Shown here in pieces: positions 1 through 6,729 of a stretch of DNA of 6,947 nucleotides (position 1 is the stretch's first letter; each line of letters opens with the position of its first letter). The notes under the pieces are model-generated. The model saw only the letters and a list, made by a program, of their open reading frames with translations, was not told the DNA's origin and ran no database searches. This DNA is from Desulfobulbus sp. (lineage in GTDB: Bacteria > Desulfobacterota > Desulfobulbia > Desulfobulbales > Desulfobulbaceae). The position numbers and the translations under genes were made by a program. Where the stretch lies: contig JAGODN010000132.1 in assembly GCA_017998195.1 (NCBI GenBank), positions 1 through 6,947 on the forward strand, read 5' to 3'.

Positions 1-402
1 GAATCGGCCCGGGCCGCGGTGGTGCAGACCTGGAACCTCGGTTACCTGACGGTGGTGGGCATCGTCAAGATGGTGCAGCGGGTGATCCCGGCGAGTGAAC
101 TGGGCGGGCCGATCCGCATCGCCGAGATCGCCGGCCAGCAGCTCGAGGCCGGATGGATGAACCTGCTCTATTTCATGGGCCTTTTGAGCGTCAACCTGGG
201 CATCCTCAACCTGCTGCCCATCCCGGTGCTCGACGGCGGCCACCTGGTCTTCCTGTCGCTCGAGGCGGTGCGTCGCCGCCCGCTGGGTGAGCGGACCATG
301 GAGATCAGTCAGAAGATCGGCATCGCCGTGCTCGGCACCCTGATGGTGTTCGTCTTCTACAACGACATCGTCCGCCTGATCAAACGATGGCTGGTTTCCT
401 GA
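1..402 (+). CDS. rseP: RseP-type site-2 zinc metalloprotease, C-terminal part (5' end outside window)
   Basis: The reading frame is open from base 1, so this is the last 133 residues of a larger gene. RseP is an inner-membrane protease that cleaves membrane-spanning substrates such as anti-sigma factors and signal-peptide remnants. The fragment ends with the family's third conserved motif, NLLPIPVLDGG (fragment residues about 70-80). Its Asn and Asp lie in the intramembrane active site, and the Asp is a zinc ligand. A hydrophobic segment runs through about residues 53-75 and another through about 105-122, matching the last two membrane spans. The stretch before them (ELGGPIRIAEIAG) matches the post-PDZ region. 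The HExxH motif and PDZ domains must lie upstream of the window. The 3' end overlaps tsaB by 16 bp. An internal GTG at 19 is not a plausible start, because homologous sequence continues upstream of it. Confidence 0.93.
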   Translation, partial: ESARAAVVQTWNLGYLTVVGIVKMVQRVIPASELGGPIRIAEIAGQQLEAGWMNLLYFMGLLSVNLGILNLLPIPVLDGGHLVFLSLEAVRRRPLGERTMEISQKIGIAVLGTLMVFVFYNDIVRLIKRWLVS

Positions 403-1112
403 CCCTGGCCGTCGAGACGGCCACCGGCTGCGGCAGTGTCGCCCTCACCCGGGGCGGGCTGGCGGACGGCCGGGTGCTGGCCGAGTACACCCTGCAGCCC
501 GAGGTGGTCCACTCGCGGCGCCTGCTTGGCCTGGTCGAACATCTGATGGCGGCCACCGGCACCGCCTGGGCGGACCTGGAGGCCGTGGCGGTCAGCCGGG
601 GGCCGGGTTCGTTCACCGGCCTGCGCATCGGCATGGCCGCGGCCAAGGGCATCGCCCTGGCCACCGGCCGGCCGCTCGTCGGCGTGCCCACCCTGGACGC
701 GCTCGCGGCCCAGGCCTGGGGCGCGGACGGCCAGCTCTGCTGCGTGCTCGACGCCCGCAAAGGGCAGATGTACGCCGCCTTCTACCGCTGTGACGCGGGC
801 GGCAAGCGTCACCGCACTGGCGATTTTCTCGTGCTGTCGCCCGCGGCCCTGGCGGCGCGCATCACCGAGCCCACCCTGGCCCTCGGTCCGGGCGCGGCCC
901 TCTGCGCCCCCTGGCTGGCCGCTTGCGCCGAGGCGCGGGTGGCGGTCTCTGCGGCCCTGCACCCGCGCGCGGCCCTGGTCGGCTTGTGCGCGGCCGAGGC
1001 CCTGGCCGCCGGAGCGACGGACCGGAGCGCGGACCTGGCCCCCCTGTATGTGCGCGCCTCCGAGGCGGAACTGGGCCTGGGCGCCAAGAGAAGTCAAGGA
1101 GAGCAGCCATGA
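387..1112 (+). CDS. tsaB: TsaB, tRNA threonylcarbamoyladenosine (t6A) biosynthesis protein
   Basis: TsaB (formerly YeaZ) is a catalytically inactive ASKHA-fold paralogue of TsaD. With TsaD and TsaE it forms the cytoplasmic complex that transfers threonylcarbamoyl to A37 of ANN-decoding tRNAs. The 241-residue length is typical. Visible family signatures are the N-terminal LAVETATGCGSVAL strand-turn (residues 7-20), RGPGSFTGLRIG (71-82), a LDARKGQMYAAFY segment (121-133) and the C-terminal PLYVRASEAE (219-228). The ATG at 387 lies inside the end of rseP (16-bp overlap). No clear Shine-Dalgarno sequence precedes it, so translation is probably coupled to rseP. This start is preferred because it places the conserved first beta strand right after the initiator. 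The stop overlaps the ispG start as ATGA. The last ten residues, after ASEAELGLG, are polar and look like an unstructured tail. Confidence 0.93.
   Translation: MAGFLTLAVETATGCGSVALTRGGLADGRVLAEYTLQPEVVHSRRLLGLVEHLMAATGTAWADLEAVAVSRGPGSFTGLRIGMAAAKGIALATGRPLVGVPTLDALAAQAWGADGQLCCVLDARKGQMYAAFYRCDAGGKRHRTGDFLVLSPAALAARITEPTLALGPGAALCAPWLAACAEARVAVSAALHPRAALVGLCAAEALAAGATDRSADLAPLYVRASEAELGLGAKRSQGEQP
1096..1101 (+). promoter_or_regulatory. Ribosome binding site deciding the ispG start
   Basis: AAGGAG lies 7 nt before the ATG at 1109, inside the last codons of tsaB. It fixes the ispG start at 1109 even though the frame is open further upstream, to about 923. The upstream extension is Arg/Gly/Pro-rich shadow sequence lying over tsaB and has no family similarity that I recognise. 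Confidence 0.85.
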
Positions 1113-2197
1113 TCGAGCGGAAAACCACCCGGCAGATCCAGGTGGGCGGGGTGGCCGTGGGCGGCGGGGCGCCGATCGCGGTCCAGTCCATGACCAACAC
1201 CCTCACCAGCGACGTGGAGGCCACGGTCCGCCAGATCCACCAGCTGGAACAGGCCGGCTGCGAGATCATCCGCGTGGCCGTGCCCGACCTGGCCGCGGCG
1301 CGGGCGATCACCGCCATCCGCGAGCAGATCGCCATTCCGCTCATCGCGGACATCCATTTCGACTCCCGCCTGGCCGTGGTCGCGGTGGAGCACGGCGCCC
1401 AGTGCATCCGCATCAACCCCGGCAACCTCGGCGGGCCGGACAAACTCGCCCGGGTGGTGGCCGCGGCCCGCCTGCACAACGCCCCCATCCGCGTGGGGGT
1501 CAACTCCGGCTCGATCGAAAAGGGGCTGCTGCAGGAGTACGGCTACCCCACCCCGGAGCGGCCGGACGCCCTGATCGAGAGCGCCCTGAACAACGTCCGC
1601 CTGCTCGAGCAGCAGGGGTTCGACCGGATCAAGATCTCGATCAAGAGTTCGGATACCCTGACCACCATCGCCGGCTACCGGCGGCTCGCCGCCCGGACCG
1701 ACTACCCCCTGCACCTGGGGGTGACCGAGGCGGGGGGGCTCATCGCCGGCACGGTCAAATCGAGCGTGGCCCTGGGCATCCTCCTCTTCGAGGGCATCGG
1801 CGACACCTTCCGCATCTCGCTCACCCGCGACCCGGTGGAGGAGATGCGAGTGGCCTGGGAACTGCTGCGCTCCCTGCGCATCCGCGAGCGCGGCCCGGAA
1901 CTGATCTCCTGCCCGACCTGCGGCCGCACCCGCATCGACCTGTTCAGCCTGGCGGAGCAGGTCGAGGCCCGCTTGCAGACCATGCGGGCGCCCATCAAGG
2001 TGGCGGTCATGGGCTGCGTGGTCAACGGCCCGGGCGAGGCCCGCGAGGCCGACATCGGCATCGCCGGCGGCCACGGGGTGGGCATCCTGTTCAAGAAGGG
2101 CGAGCTGTACCGCAAGGTTCCCGAGGACCAGCTGCTCGCGGTCTTCCTCGAGGAACTGGAGCGGATCGAGGCCGAGTGGGGCGGCCTCCAGTCCTGA
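1109..2197 (+). CDS. ispG: (E)-4-hydroxy-3-methylbut-2-enyl-diphosphate synthase (IspG/GcpE)
   Basis: IspG is the penultimate enzyme of the methylerythritol phosphate (non-mevalonate) isoprenoid pathway. It is a cytoplasmic [4Fe-4S] enzyme that reductively opens methylerythritol cyclodiphosphate to give HMBPP. The protein is 362 residues, the usual length of the short bacterial form, without the extra plant-type domain. An N-terminal TIM barrel is seen in PIAVQSMTNT (22-31), PLIADIHFD (77-85), RINPGNLG (101-108) and LHLGVTEAGG (201-210). The C-terminal cluster domain carries CPTCGR (Cys268, Cys271) and GCVVNGPGEA (Cys303, Glu310). These four residues correspond to the three-Cys-plus-Glu ligand set known for the family. 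The start shares an ATGA overlap with the tsaB stop and has a strong ribosome binding site, so the two genes are co-translated. A run of seven G (1732-1738) encodes the conserved Ala-Gly-Gly and leaves the frame intact. Confidence 0.97.
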   Translation: MIERKTTRQIQVGGVAVGGGAPIAVQSMTNTLTSDVEATVRQIHQLEQAGCEIIRVAVPDLAAARAITAIREQIAIPLIADIHFDSRLAVVAVEHGAQCIRINPGNLGGPDKLARVVAAARLHNAPIRVGVNSGSIEKGLLQEYGYPTPERPDALIESALNNVRLLEQQGFDRIKISIKSSDTLTTIAGYRRLAARTDYPLHLGVTEAGGLIAGTVKSSVALGILLFEGIGDTFRISLTRDPVEEMRVAWELLRSLRIRERGPELISCPTCGRTRIDLFSLAEQVEARLQTMRAPIKVAVMGCVVNGPGEAREADIGIAGGHGVGILFKKGELYRKVPEDQLLAVFLEELERIEAEWGGLQS

Positions 2198-2257
2198 CCC
2201 CCATCACCTGATTATTGTTCGCCTCCACGCCGACACCAACCTGATCGGAGACCGGTT

Positions 2258-3970
2258 ATGCGCTACACCCAGATGTTGTTGCCCACCACCAAGGAAACGC
2301 CGTCCGAGGCCGAGGTCATCAGCCACCAGCTGCTGGTCCGCGGCGGTTTCATCCGCAAGCTCACCTCCGGCATGTACACCTTCCTGCCGCTCGGCTTCCT
2401 CGCCCTGCAGCGGGTCACGGTCATCGTCCGCGAGGAGATGAACCGCGCCGGCGCCCAGGAGATCCTCATGCCCATGGTGCAGCCGGGCGACCTGTGGGAG
2501 GAGTCGGGTCGCTGGAAGAAGTACGGCCCGGAACTGCTCCGCTTCCGCGACCGGCACGACCGCGACTACTGCCTGGGGCCCACCCACGAGGAGGTGGTCA
2601 CGGACATCGCCCGCCGCGAGCTGCAGTCCTACCGCCAGCTGCCGGTCAATCTCTACCAGATCCAGACCAAGTTCCGCGACGAGATCCGCCCGCGCTTCGG
2701 GCTCATGCGCGGCCGCGAGTTCGTCATGAAGGACGCCTATTCGTTCGACGAGGACGACGCCGGCGCGAGCCGCAGCTACGAGACCATGCGCGAGGCCTAC
2801 AACCGCATCTTCACCCGCTGCGGCCTCGAGTTCCGCGCCGTGGAGGCGGACAGCGGCGCCATCGGCGGCTCGTTCTCGCACGAGTTCATGGTGCTGGCCG
2901 AGACCGGCGAGGACACCCTGGTCATCTGCGAGGCGTGCAGCTACGCGGCCAACGTCGAGAAGGCGGCGGTCCGGCTGGCGCCGGCCGAGCCCGCCCCGGC
3001 GGAACTGCAGGCCATGATGCCGGTGGCGACCCCGGGCATGAAGAAGGTGGCCACGGTCGCCGCCCACCTGGGCGTGCAGGCCCGCGACCTGATCAAGACC
3101 ATGCTCTACCTGGCCGACGGCGAGCCGGTGGCGGCGCTGGTGCGCGGCGACCGCGAGGTGCAGACGGTCAAGCTGAAGAACCTGCTCGGCGCCACCGAGG
3201 TCGAGCCCCTGGACGAGGACCGGGTGTGGGAGCTGACCCGCCTGCCGGTGGGCTATCTCGGTCCGGTCAACCTGCCCATCCGCTCGGTGGCCGACCAGGA
3301 GGTCATGCGCATGGTCAACGCGGTGGCCGGCGCCAACGAGAAGGGCCGCCACCTGGTCGGGGTCAACCCGGGCCGCGATTTCCAGCCCGACCTGAGCGGC
3401 GATCTGCGCCAGGTGACCGTTGACGACCGCTGCCCGCTGTGCGGCGGTTCGGTGCGCCTCAAGGAGGGCATCGAGGTCGGCCACATCTTCAAACTCGGCA
3501 CCGGCTATTCCGAGGCCATGAACGCCACCTTCCAGGACAGCGACGGCCAGCAGCGGCACTTCGTCATGGGCTGCTACGGCATTGGCGTGAGCCGGGTGGT
3601 GGCCGCGGCCATCGAGCAGAACAATGATGCCAAGGGCATCGTCTGGCCCCTGCCGCTGGCGCCGTTCCAGGTGATCGTGCTCAACCTCTCGCCGAAGGAC
3701 GAGCGCTTCTCCGCGGCCGCGGAAGGACTCTACCAGGGGCTCTGCGACCGCGGCCTGGACGTGCTCCTCGACGACCGCGACGAACGGCCCGGCTCCAAGT
3801 TCAACGACGCCGACCTGATCGGCATCCCCTACCGGGTAACCGTGGGCAAGACCTTCGAGAAAGAGGGCAAGGTGGAGCTGCGCGCCCGCCGCAGCGGCGA
3901 CACCGAACTGCTCGACCCGGCCGCGGCCGTGGACCACATCGCCGCCCTGGTGCGGCGCGAGCTGGCCTGA
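2258..3970 (+). CDS. proS: Prolyl-tRNA synthetase, bacterial type with INS editing domain
   Basis: This cytoplasmic class II synthetase attaches proline to tRNA-Pro. The 570-residue length fits the bacterial type, as in E. coli. Order of parts: motif 1 region (TSGMYTFLPLG, 36-46, through about 74), the CLGPTHEE loop (105-112), motif 2 (FRDEIRPRFGLMRGREF, 139-155), the inserted YbaK-like editing domain (about 224-408), motif 3 (MGCYGIGVSR, 437-446) and the anticodon-binding domain (about 468-566). The editing domain keeps Lys280 and the GANEKGRHLVGVN segment with His365, matching residues used to clear mis-charged Ala-tRNA-Pro. Two Cys pairs (Cys224/Cys227 and Cys392/Cys395) bracket that domain and could form a zinc knuckle. 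GGAG at 2247-2250 sits 7 nt before the ATG. The 60-bp gap after ispG shows no terminator, so transcription may continue from the upstream genes. Confidence 0.97.
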   Translation: MRYTQMLLPTTKETPSEAEVISHQLLVRGGFIRKLTSGMYTFLPLGFLALQRVTVIVREEMNRAGAQEILMPMVQPGDLWEESGRWKKYGPELLRFRDRHDRDYCLGPTHEEVVTDIARRELQSYRQLPVNLYQIQTKFRDEIRPRFGLMRGREFVMKDAYSFDEDDAGASRSYETMREAYNRIFTRCGLEFRAVEADSGAIGGSFSHEFMVLAETGEDTLVICEACSYAANVEKAAVRLAPAEPAPAELQAMMPVATPGMKKVATVAAHLGVQARDLIKTMLYLADGEPVAALVRGDREVQTVKLKNLLGATEVEPLDEDRVWELTRLPVGYLGPVNLPIRSVADQEVMRMVNAVAGANEKGRHLVGVNPGRDFQPDLSGDLRQVTVDDRCPLCGGSVRLKEGIEVGHIFKLGTGYSEAMNATFQDSDGQQRHFVMGCYGIGVSRVVAAAIEQNNDAKGIVWPLPLAPFQVIVLNLSPKDERFSAAAEGLYQGLCDRGLDVLLDDRDERPGSKFNDADLIGIPYRVTVGKTFEKEGKVELRARRSGDTELLDPAAAVDHIAALVRRELA

Positions 3971-3997
3971 GGCGGGCGGTCACCCCCTTAAACCCCG

Positions 3998-4019
3998 GGG
4001 AGGGCGCCGGCGCCCTCCC
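3998..4019. repeat. Perfect 22-bp palindrome between proS and the rel gene
   Basis: The arm GGGAGGGCGCC (3998-4008) is followed directly by its exact reverse complement (4009-4019). In RNA it could form a stem of about nine GC-rich pairs with a CCGG loop, extendable by a G-U pair (3997/4020). No U-tract follows, so it is not a canonical intrinsic terminator. It ends 18 nt before the rel start codon. An overlapping 8-bp palindrome, CCCCGGGG (3993-4000), offers a competing fold. Possible roles are an attenuating hairpin, an mRNA-processing or stability element, or a binding site for a dimeric protein. The sequence alone does not decide among these. Confidence 0.8.
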
Positions 4020-4037
4020 TGACCGGACACAGCAGCG

Positions 4038-6200
4038 ATGGCAGACATCAAGTACCTCCTCTCCCTGACCTCGGCCTACCTGCACGAGGTGGACCTCGCG
4101 CCCCTGCTCCGGGCCTACGAGTTCGTCAGCGAGCGTCACGCCGACCATGTGCACGAATCGGGCGAACCCTACGTGGACCACCTGCTGGCGGTGGCCTCGA
4201 CCCTGGCGTCCATGCGGCTCGACCTGGACACCATCGTCGCCGGCCTGCTCCACGGCGCCCTCAAGGAGAACGTCGCCACCCGCGAGGAACTGGAACGGCT
4301 GTTCGGCGGCCCGGTGGCCAACATCGTCGACGGCGCCACCCGCATCACCAACGTCCGCTACAATTCCCAGCTCGCCCACCAGGCTGAGAACATCCGCAAG
4401 CTGCTGCTCGCCATCGGCTCGGACATCCGCGTGCTGCTCGTGCGGCTGGCCGACCGGCTGCAGGACATGCTCGCCCTGGAAGCGGTCAGCCCGGAGGAAC
4501 AGCGCTACAAGGCCCGCGAGACCATGGACCTGTACGCGCCGCTGGCCAGCCGCATCGGGATCGAGTGGTTCAAACGGGAACTGGAGGACCTGGCCTTTCG
4601 CTACCTCTACCCGGCCGAGTGGGCCGATCTGAGCAGCCGCCTGGAAAGTTCGCTGGGCGAGCGCCAGACCTACGTGGACGAGGTGATCGACATCCTCCAC
4701 CGCAAGCTCAAGGCGGCGGGGGTGGTGCCGGTGCGTATCATCGGCCGGCCCAAGCATCTGTATTCCATCTACAAGAAGCTCCTGGTGCAGAAGATCCCGC
4801 TGGAGCGGGTGTACGACAAGGTGGCCTTCCGCATCATCGTGCGCACGGTCAAGGAGTGCTACCAGGCCCTGGGCACGGTGCACGCCGACTGGACGCCGGT
4901 GCCGGGCCGGATCAAGGATTTCATCAGCGCGCCCAAGGCGAACAACTACCAGTCGCTGCACACCACCGTGTCCGGGCCTCGCGGCCACTTCATCGAGATT
5001 CAGATCCGCACCGAGGAGATGGACCGCATCGCCCAGGAGGGCGTGGCCGCCCACTGGGCCTACAAGGAAGGACAGCGAATCAGCACCGGCGACGCCCGCC
5101 TGTTCAAGGATTTGAAGAAGCTGGTGCAGGCCCTGCAGGAGGTCGAGGACCCGGGCGAGTTCATGGACTCGCTCCGCGGCGAACTGTTCGAACCGGACAT
5201 CTACGTGCTCACCCCCACCGGCGAGGTGCGCGAACTGCCCCGCGGCAGCACCCCCATCGATTTCGCCTACGCCATCCACTCGGCCGTGGGCGACACCTGC
5301 GTGGGCGCCAAGGTCAACGGCCAGATGGTGCAGCTCCGCGACGAACTGCAGAGCGGCGACATCGTCGAGATCCTCACCCAGAAGAACCAGCACCCCCGCC
5401 GGGCCTGGCTGCAACTCGTCAAGACCGGCCGGGCACGGACCCGCATCCGCCAGTACCTCCGCCAGGAGGAGCGCGACCACTCGCTCAAGCTCGGCCAGGA
5501 GATCTGCGACCGCGAACTGAAGAAGTACGGCCTCAACCTGGGCGCCCTGCTCAAGAGCGGCCATCTCCGCCTGCTGCTCAAGGAACTGCGCTGCGCCTCG
5601 CTGGACGACCTGATGGTGCGGGTGGGCAACGGCTCGGTGACCATGTCGGCCCTGATGCGCATCCTCCAGCCGGAGGAGTTCCGTGAGGCTGAAGAGAAAC
5701 GGCGGGCCGCGGAGATGCTCGAACGGGCCCAGCGGGCCGCACGGGACCGGAGTACCCCGGACCGGGGCGAGGCCATCAGCATCGACGGGGTCGAGGGGCT
5801 GCTGGTGAAGATCAGCCAGTGCTGCCACCCGGTGCCGGGCGATGCGATCATCGGCTTCATCACCACCGGCTCGGGCGTGTCCATCCACAAGGCCGACTGC
5901 ATCAACCTGCTGGCCACCGACCCGAGCCGCTGGATCGAGGTCAACTGGGCCGGCTCGACCCAGGCCAGCCACCGCGCGGCGCTGCTCATCCGGGCGGAGA
6001 ACCGCAAGAGTCTGCTCGCCGACATCAGCAGCACGATCAGCGCCGACGATGCCAACATCGTCGAGCTGACCGCGCGTACCACGGTGGAGAACAGGGCCGA
6101 ACTCGAGGTGCTCCTCGAGGTGGTCGACCTGCAGCACCTCCAGCTCCTGCAGCAGCACCTGCTGCAGATGCCCGAGGTGATCGAGGTGCGCCGGCGCTGA
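4038..6200 (+). CDS. rel: RelA/SpoT-family (p)ppGpp synthetase with degenerate hydrolase domain
   Basis: Long RSH proteins make the alarmone (p)ppGpp from ATP and GTP/GDP on ribosomes stalled with uncharged tRNA; bifunctional members also hydrolyse it. The 720-residue length is normal. The order is an HD-type hydrolase domain (about 25-180), a synthetase (about 230-345), TGS (386-447), a helical region (about 460-575), a CC/zinc-finger segment (585-625: Cys595, Cys596, His617, Cys621) and ACT (648-720). The synthetase keeps GRPKHLYSIYKK (236-247), Asp260, RIKD (291-294), YQSLHTT (304-310) and Glu320 of EIQIRT. TGS keeps His414, the position that contacts the tRNA 3' end in RelA. The hydrolase keeps His48, His72 and Asp139, but the HD pair is His72-Gly73, the ED pair is Lys76-Glu77, and LADRLHN is LADRLQD. 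It is probably synthetase-only. The ATG at 4038 lacks a clear Shine-Dalgarno sequence; an in-frame TGA at 4020 blocks longer starts. Confidence 0.96.
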   Translation: MADIKYLLSLTSAYLHEVDLAPLLRAYEFVSERHADHVHESGEPYVDHLLAVASTLASMRLDLDTIVAGLLHGALKENVATREELERLFGGPVANIVDGATRITNVRYNSQLAHQAENIRKLLLAIGSDIRVLLVRLADRLQDMLALEAVSPEEQRYKARETMDLYAPLASRIGIEWFKRELEDLAFRYLYPAEWADLSSRLESSLGERQTYVDEVIDILHRKLKAAGVVPVRIIGRPKHLYSIYKKLLVQKIPLERVYDKVAFRIIVRTVKECYQALGTVHADWTPVPGRIKDFISAPKANNYQSLHTTVSGPRGHFIEIQIRTEEMDRIAQEGVAAHWAYKEGQRISTGDARLFKDLKKLVQALQEVEDPGEFMDSLRGELFEPDIYVLTPTGEVRELPRGSTPIDFAYAIHSAVGDTCVGAKVNGQMVQLRDELQSGDIVEILTQKNQHPRRAWLQLVKTGRARTRIRQYLRQEERDHSLKLGQEICDRELKKYGLNLGALLKSGHLRLLLKELRCASLDDLMVRVGNGSVTMSALMRILQPEEFREAEEKRRAAEMLERAQRAARDRSTPDRGEAISIDGVEGLLVKISQCCHPVPGDAIIGFITTGSGVSIHKADCINLLATDPSRWIEVNWAGSTQASHRAALLIRAENRKSLLADISSTISADDANIVELTARTTVENRAELEVLLEVVDLQHLQLLQQHLLQMPEVIEVRRR
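6147..6167. repeat. Inverted repeat with 9-bp arms inside the rel ACT-domain coding region
   Basis: CTGCAGCAG (6147-6155) and CTGCTGCAG (6159-6167) are exact reverse complements separated by three bases. A further CTGCAG lies at 6129-6134. The DNA encodes a Leu/Gln-rich helix of the ACT domain (residues about 699-710). The repeat may simply reflect Leu-Gln codon repetition (CTG CAG), so a function as an RNA hairpin is unproven. Confidence 0.55.
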
Positions 6201-6221
6201 GCCGTCGCGGTCCGGATCCAC

Positions 6222-6227
6222 GGGGAG
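6222..6227 (+). promoter_or_regulatory. Ribosome binding site supporting a GTG start for the Smr gene
   Basis: GGGGAG lies 9 nt before the GTG at 6237. The next in-frame GTG (6246) would be 18 nt away and would start one codon before the first zinc-ribbon cysteine. No ATG, GTG or TTG occurs in frame between the rel stop (6198-6200) and 6237, so this site supports 6237. Confidence 0.65.
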
Positions 6228-6236
6228 CGAAGCGGG

Positions 6237-6683
6237 GTGGAGGCGGTGTGCGCGGTCTGCGGCAACGAGATCGATGCCGGCGTGGGCGCCTGCCCGTACT
6301 GCGGGGCCGAGCGGGCGATAACCGCCGCACCGGGGGGCGGCCCGGCCCACCGCGAGGTCAACCTGGAGCGGGGGCTGCCGCCGGTGGCGCTCGCCCTGGA
6401 CCGGCTGGACAAGGAGATCGCCCTGGCCGCGTCCCTGGGCATCCGCGTGCTCACCCTGATCCACGGCTACGGCTCGAGCGGCGAGGGCGGCGCCATCAAA
6501 ACCGCGGTGCTGCGCCGGCTCGAGTTTCTCCGCCACAGCGGCCGGGTGCGCGAGGTGGTGCCGGGCGAGGGGTTCGAGAACCGCTCCGGCCGGGGCCGCC
6601 AGCTGCTGCGCCGTTTTCCCTTCCTCGCCGCCCACCGCGACCTCAACCGGGCCAACCCCGGCATCACCCTGGTGGTGCTCTAG
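6237..6683 (+). CDS. Small zinc-ribbon plus Smr-domain protein
   Basis: This 148-residue soluble protein has no signal peptide or membrane segment. Residues 5-22 hold two CxxC pairs (Cys5/Cys8 and Cys19/Cys22), a compact zinc ribbon. From about residue 40 the sequence fits an Smr domain, the fold at the C-terminus of MutS2 that in studied members binds or nicks nucleic acid and in some cases acts on stalled ribosomes. The core signature is IHGYGSSGEGGAIK (75-88), followed by a VVPGE turn (107-111) and a final GITLVVL strand (142-148). The usual LDLHG motif at the domain start reads VNLERG (41-46), so one His linked with nuclease activity is absent. About 25-30 residues (112-140) separate the PGE turn from the last strand. 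I believe this longer form recurs as an Smr subfamily in other bacteria. The start is GTG. The gene lies 36 bp after rel, in the same frame. The specific function is unknown. Confidence 0.85.
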   Translation: MEAVCAVCGNEIDAGVGACPYCGAERAITAAPGGGPAHREVNLERGLPPVALALDRLDKEIALAASLGIRVLTLIHGYGSSGEGGAIKTAVLRRLEFLRHSGRVREVVPGEGFENRSGRGRQLLRRFPFLAAHRDLNRANPGITLVVL

Positions 6684-6729
6684 GCCCGCCGCCCTGCCAC
6701 CGTTTTTCCCTTCTGCACGAGGTTTTGCC

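Noticed and set aside
923..1108. N-terminal extension of ispG by 62 codons
   Set aside because: It lies over tsaB, is Arg/Gly/Pro-rich and matches nothing known in IspG. A strong ribosome binding site and the ATGA overlap favour 1109.
1705..1721. CCCCC/GGGGG short inverted repeat in ispG
   Set aside because: Five-pair stems of C and G occur by chance in this composition, and it lies within conserved coding sequence.
1732..1738. Run of seven G in ispG as a slippage or phase-variation site
   Set aside because: It encodes the conserved Glu-Ala-Gly-Gly segment and the frame is intact. A G run of this length is unremarkable in such GC-rich DNA.
790..2211. Plus-strand open frame of about 473 codons across the tsaB end and ispG
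   Set aside because: The product is dominated by Arg, Pro, Gly and Ala with no recognisable motif. The same DNA encodes well-conserved TsaB and IspG in other frames.
2204..3937. Minus-strand open frame of about 577 codons opposite proS
   Set aside because: It is codon-aligned antisense shadow of proS, with the same cause and the same biased composition. The minus-strand frames opposite tsaB (357-1097) and ispG (1094-2074) are also codon-aligned shadows.
6671..6707. Possible intrinsic terminator after the Smr gene (GGTGG ... CCACC, then CG and five T)
   Set aside because: The stem is only five pairs with a loop of about 21 nt, and the T-run is short and followed by CCC. It is too weak to call.
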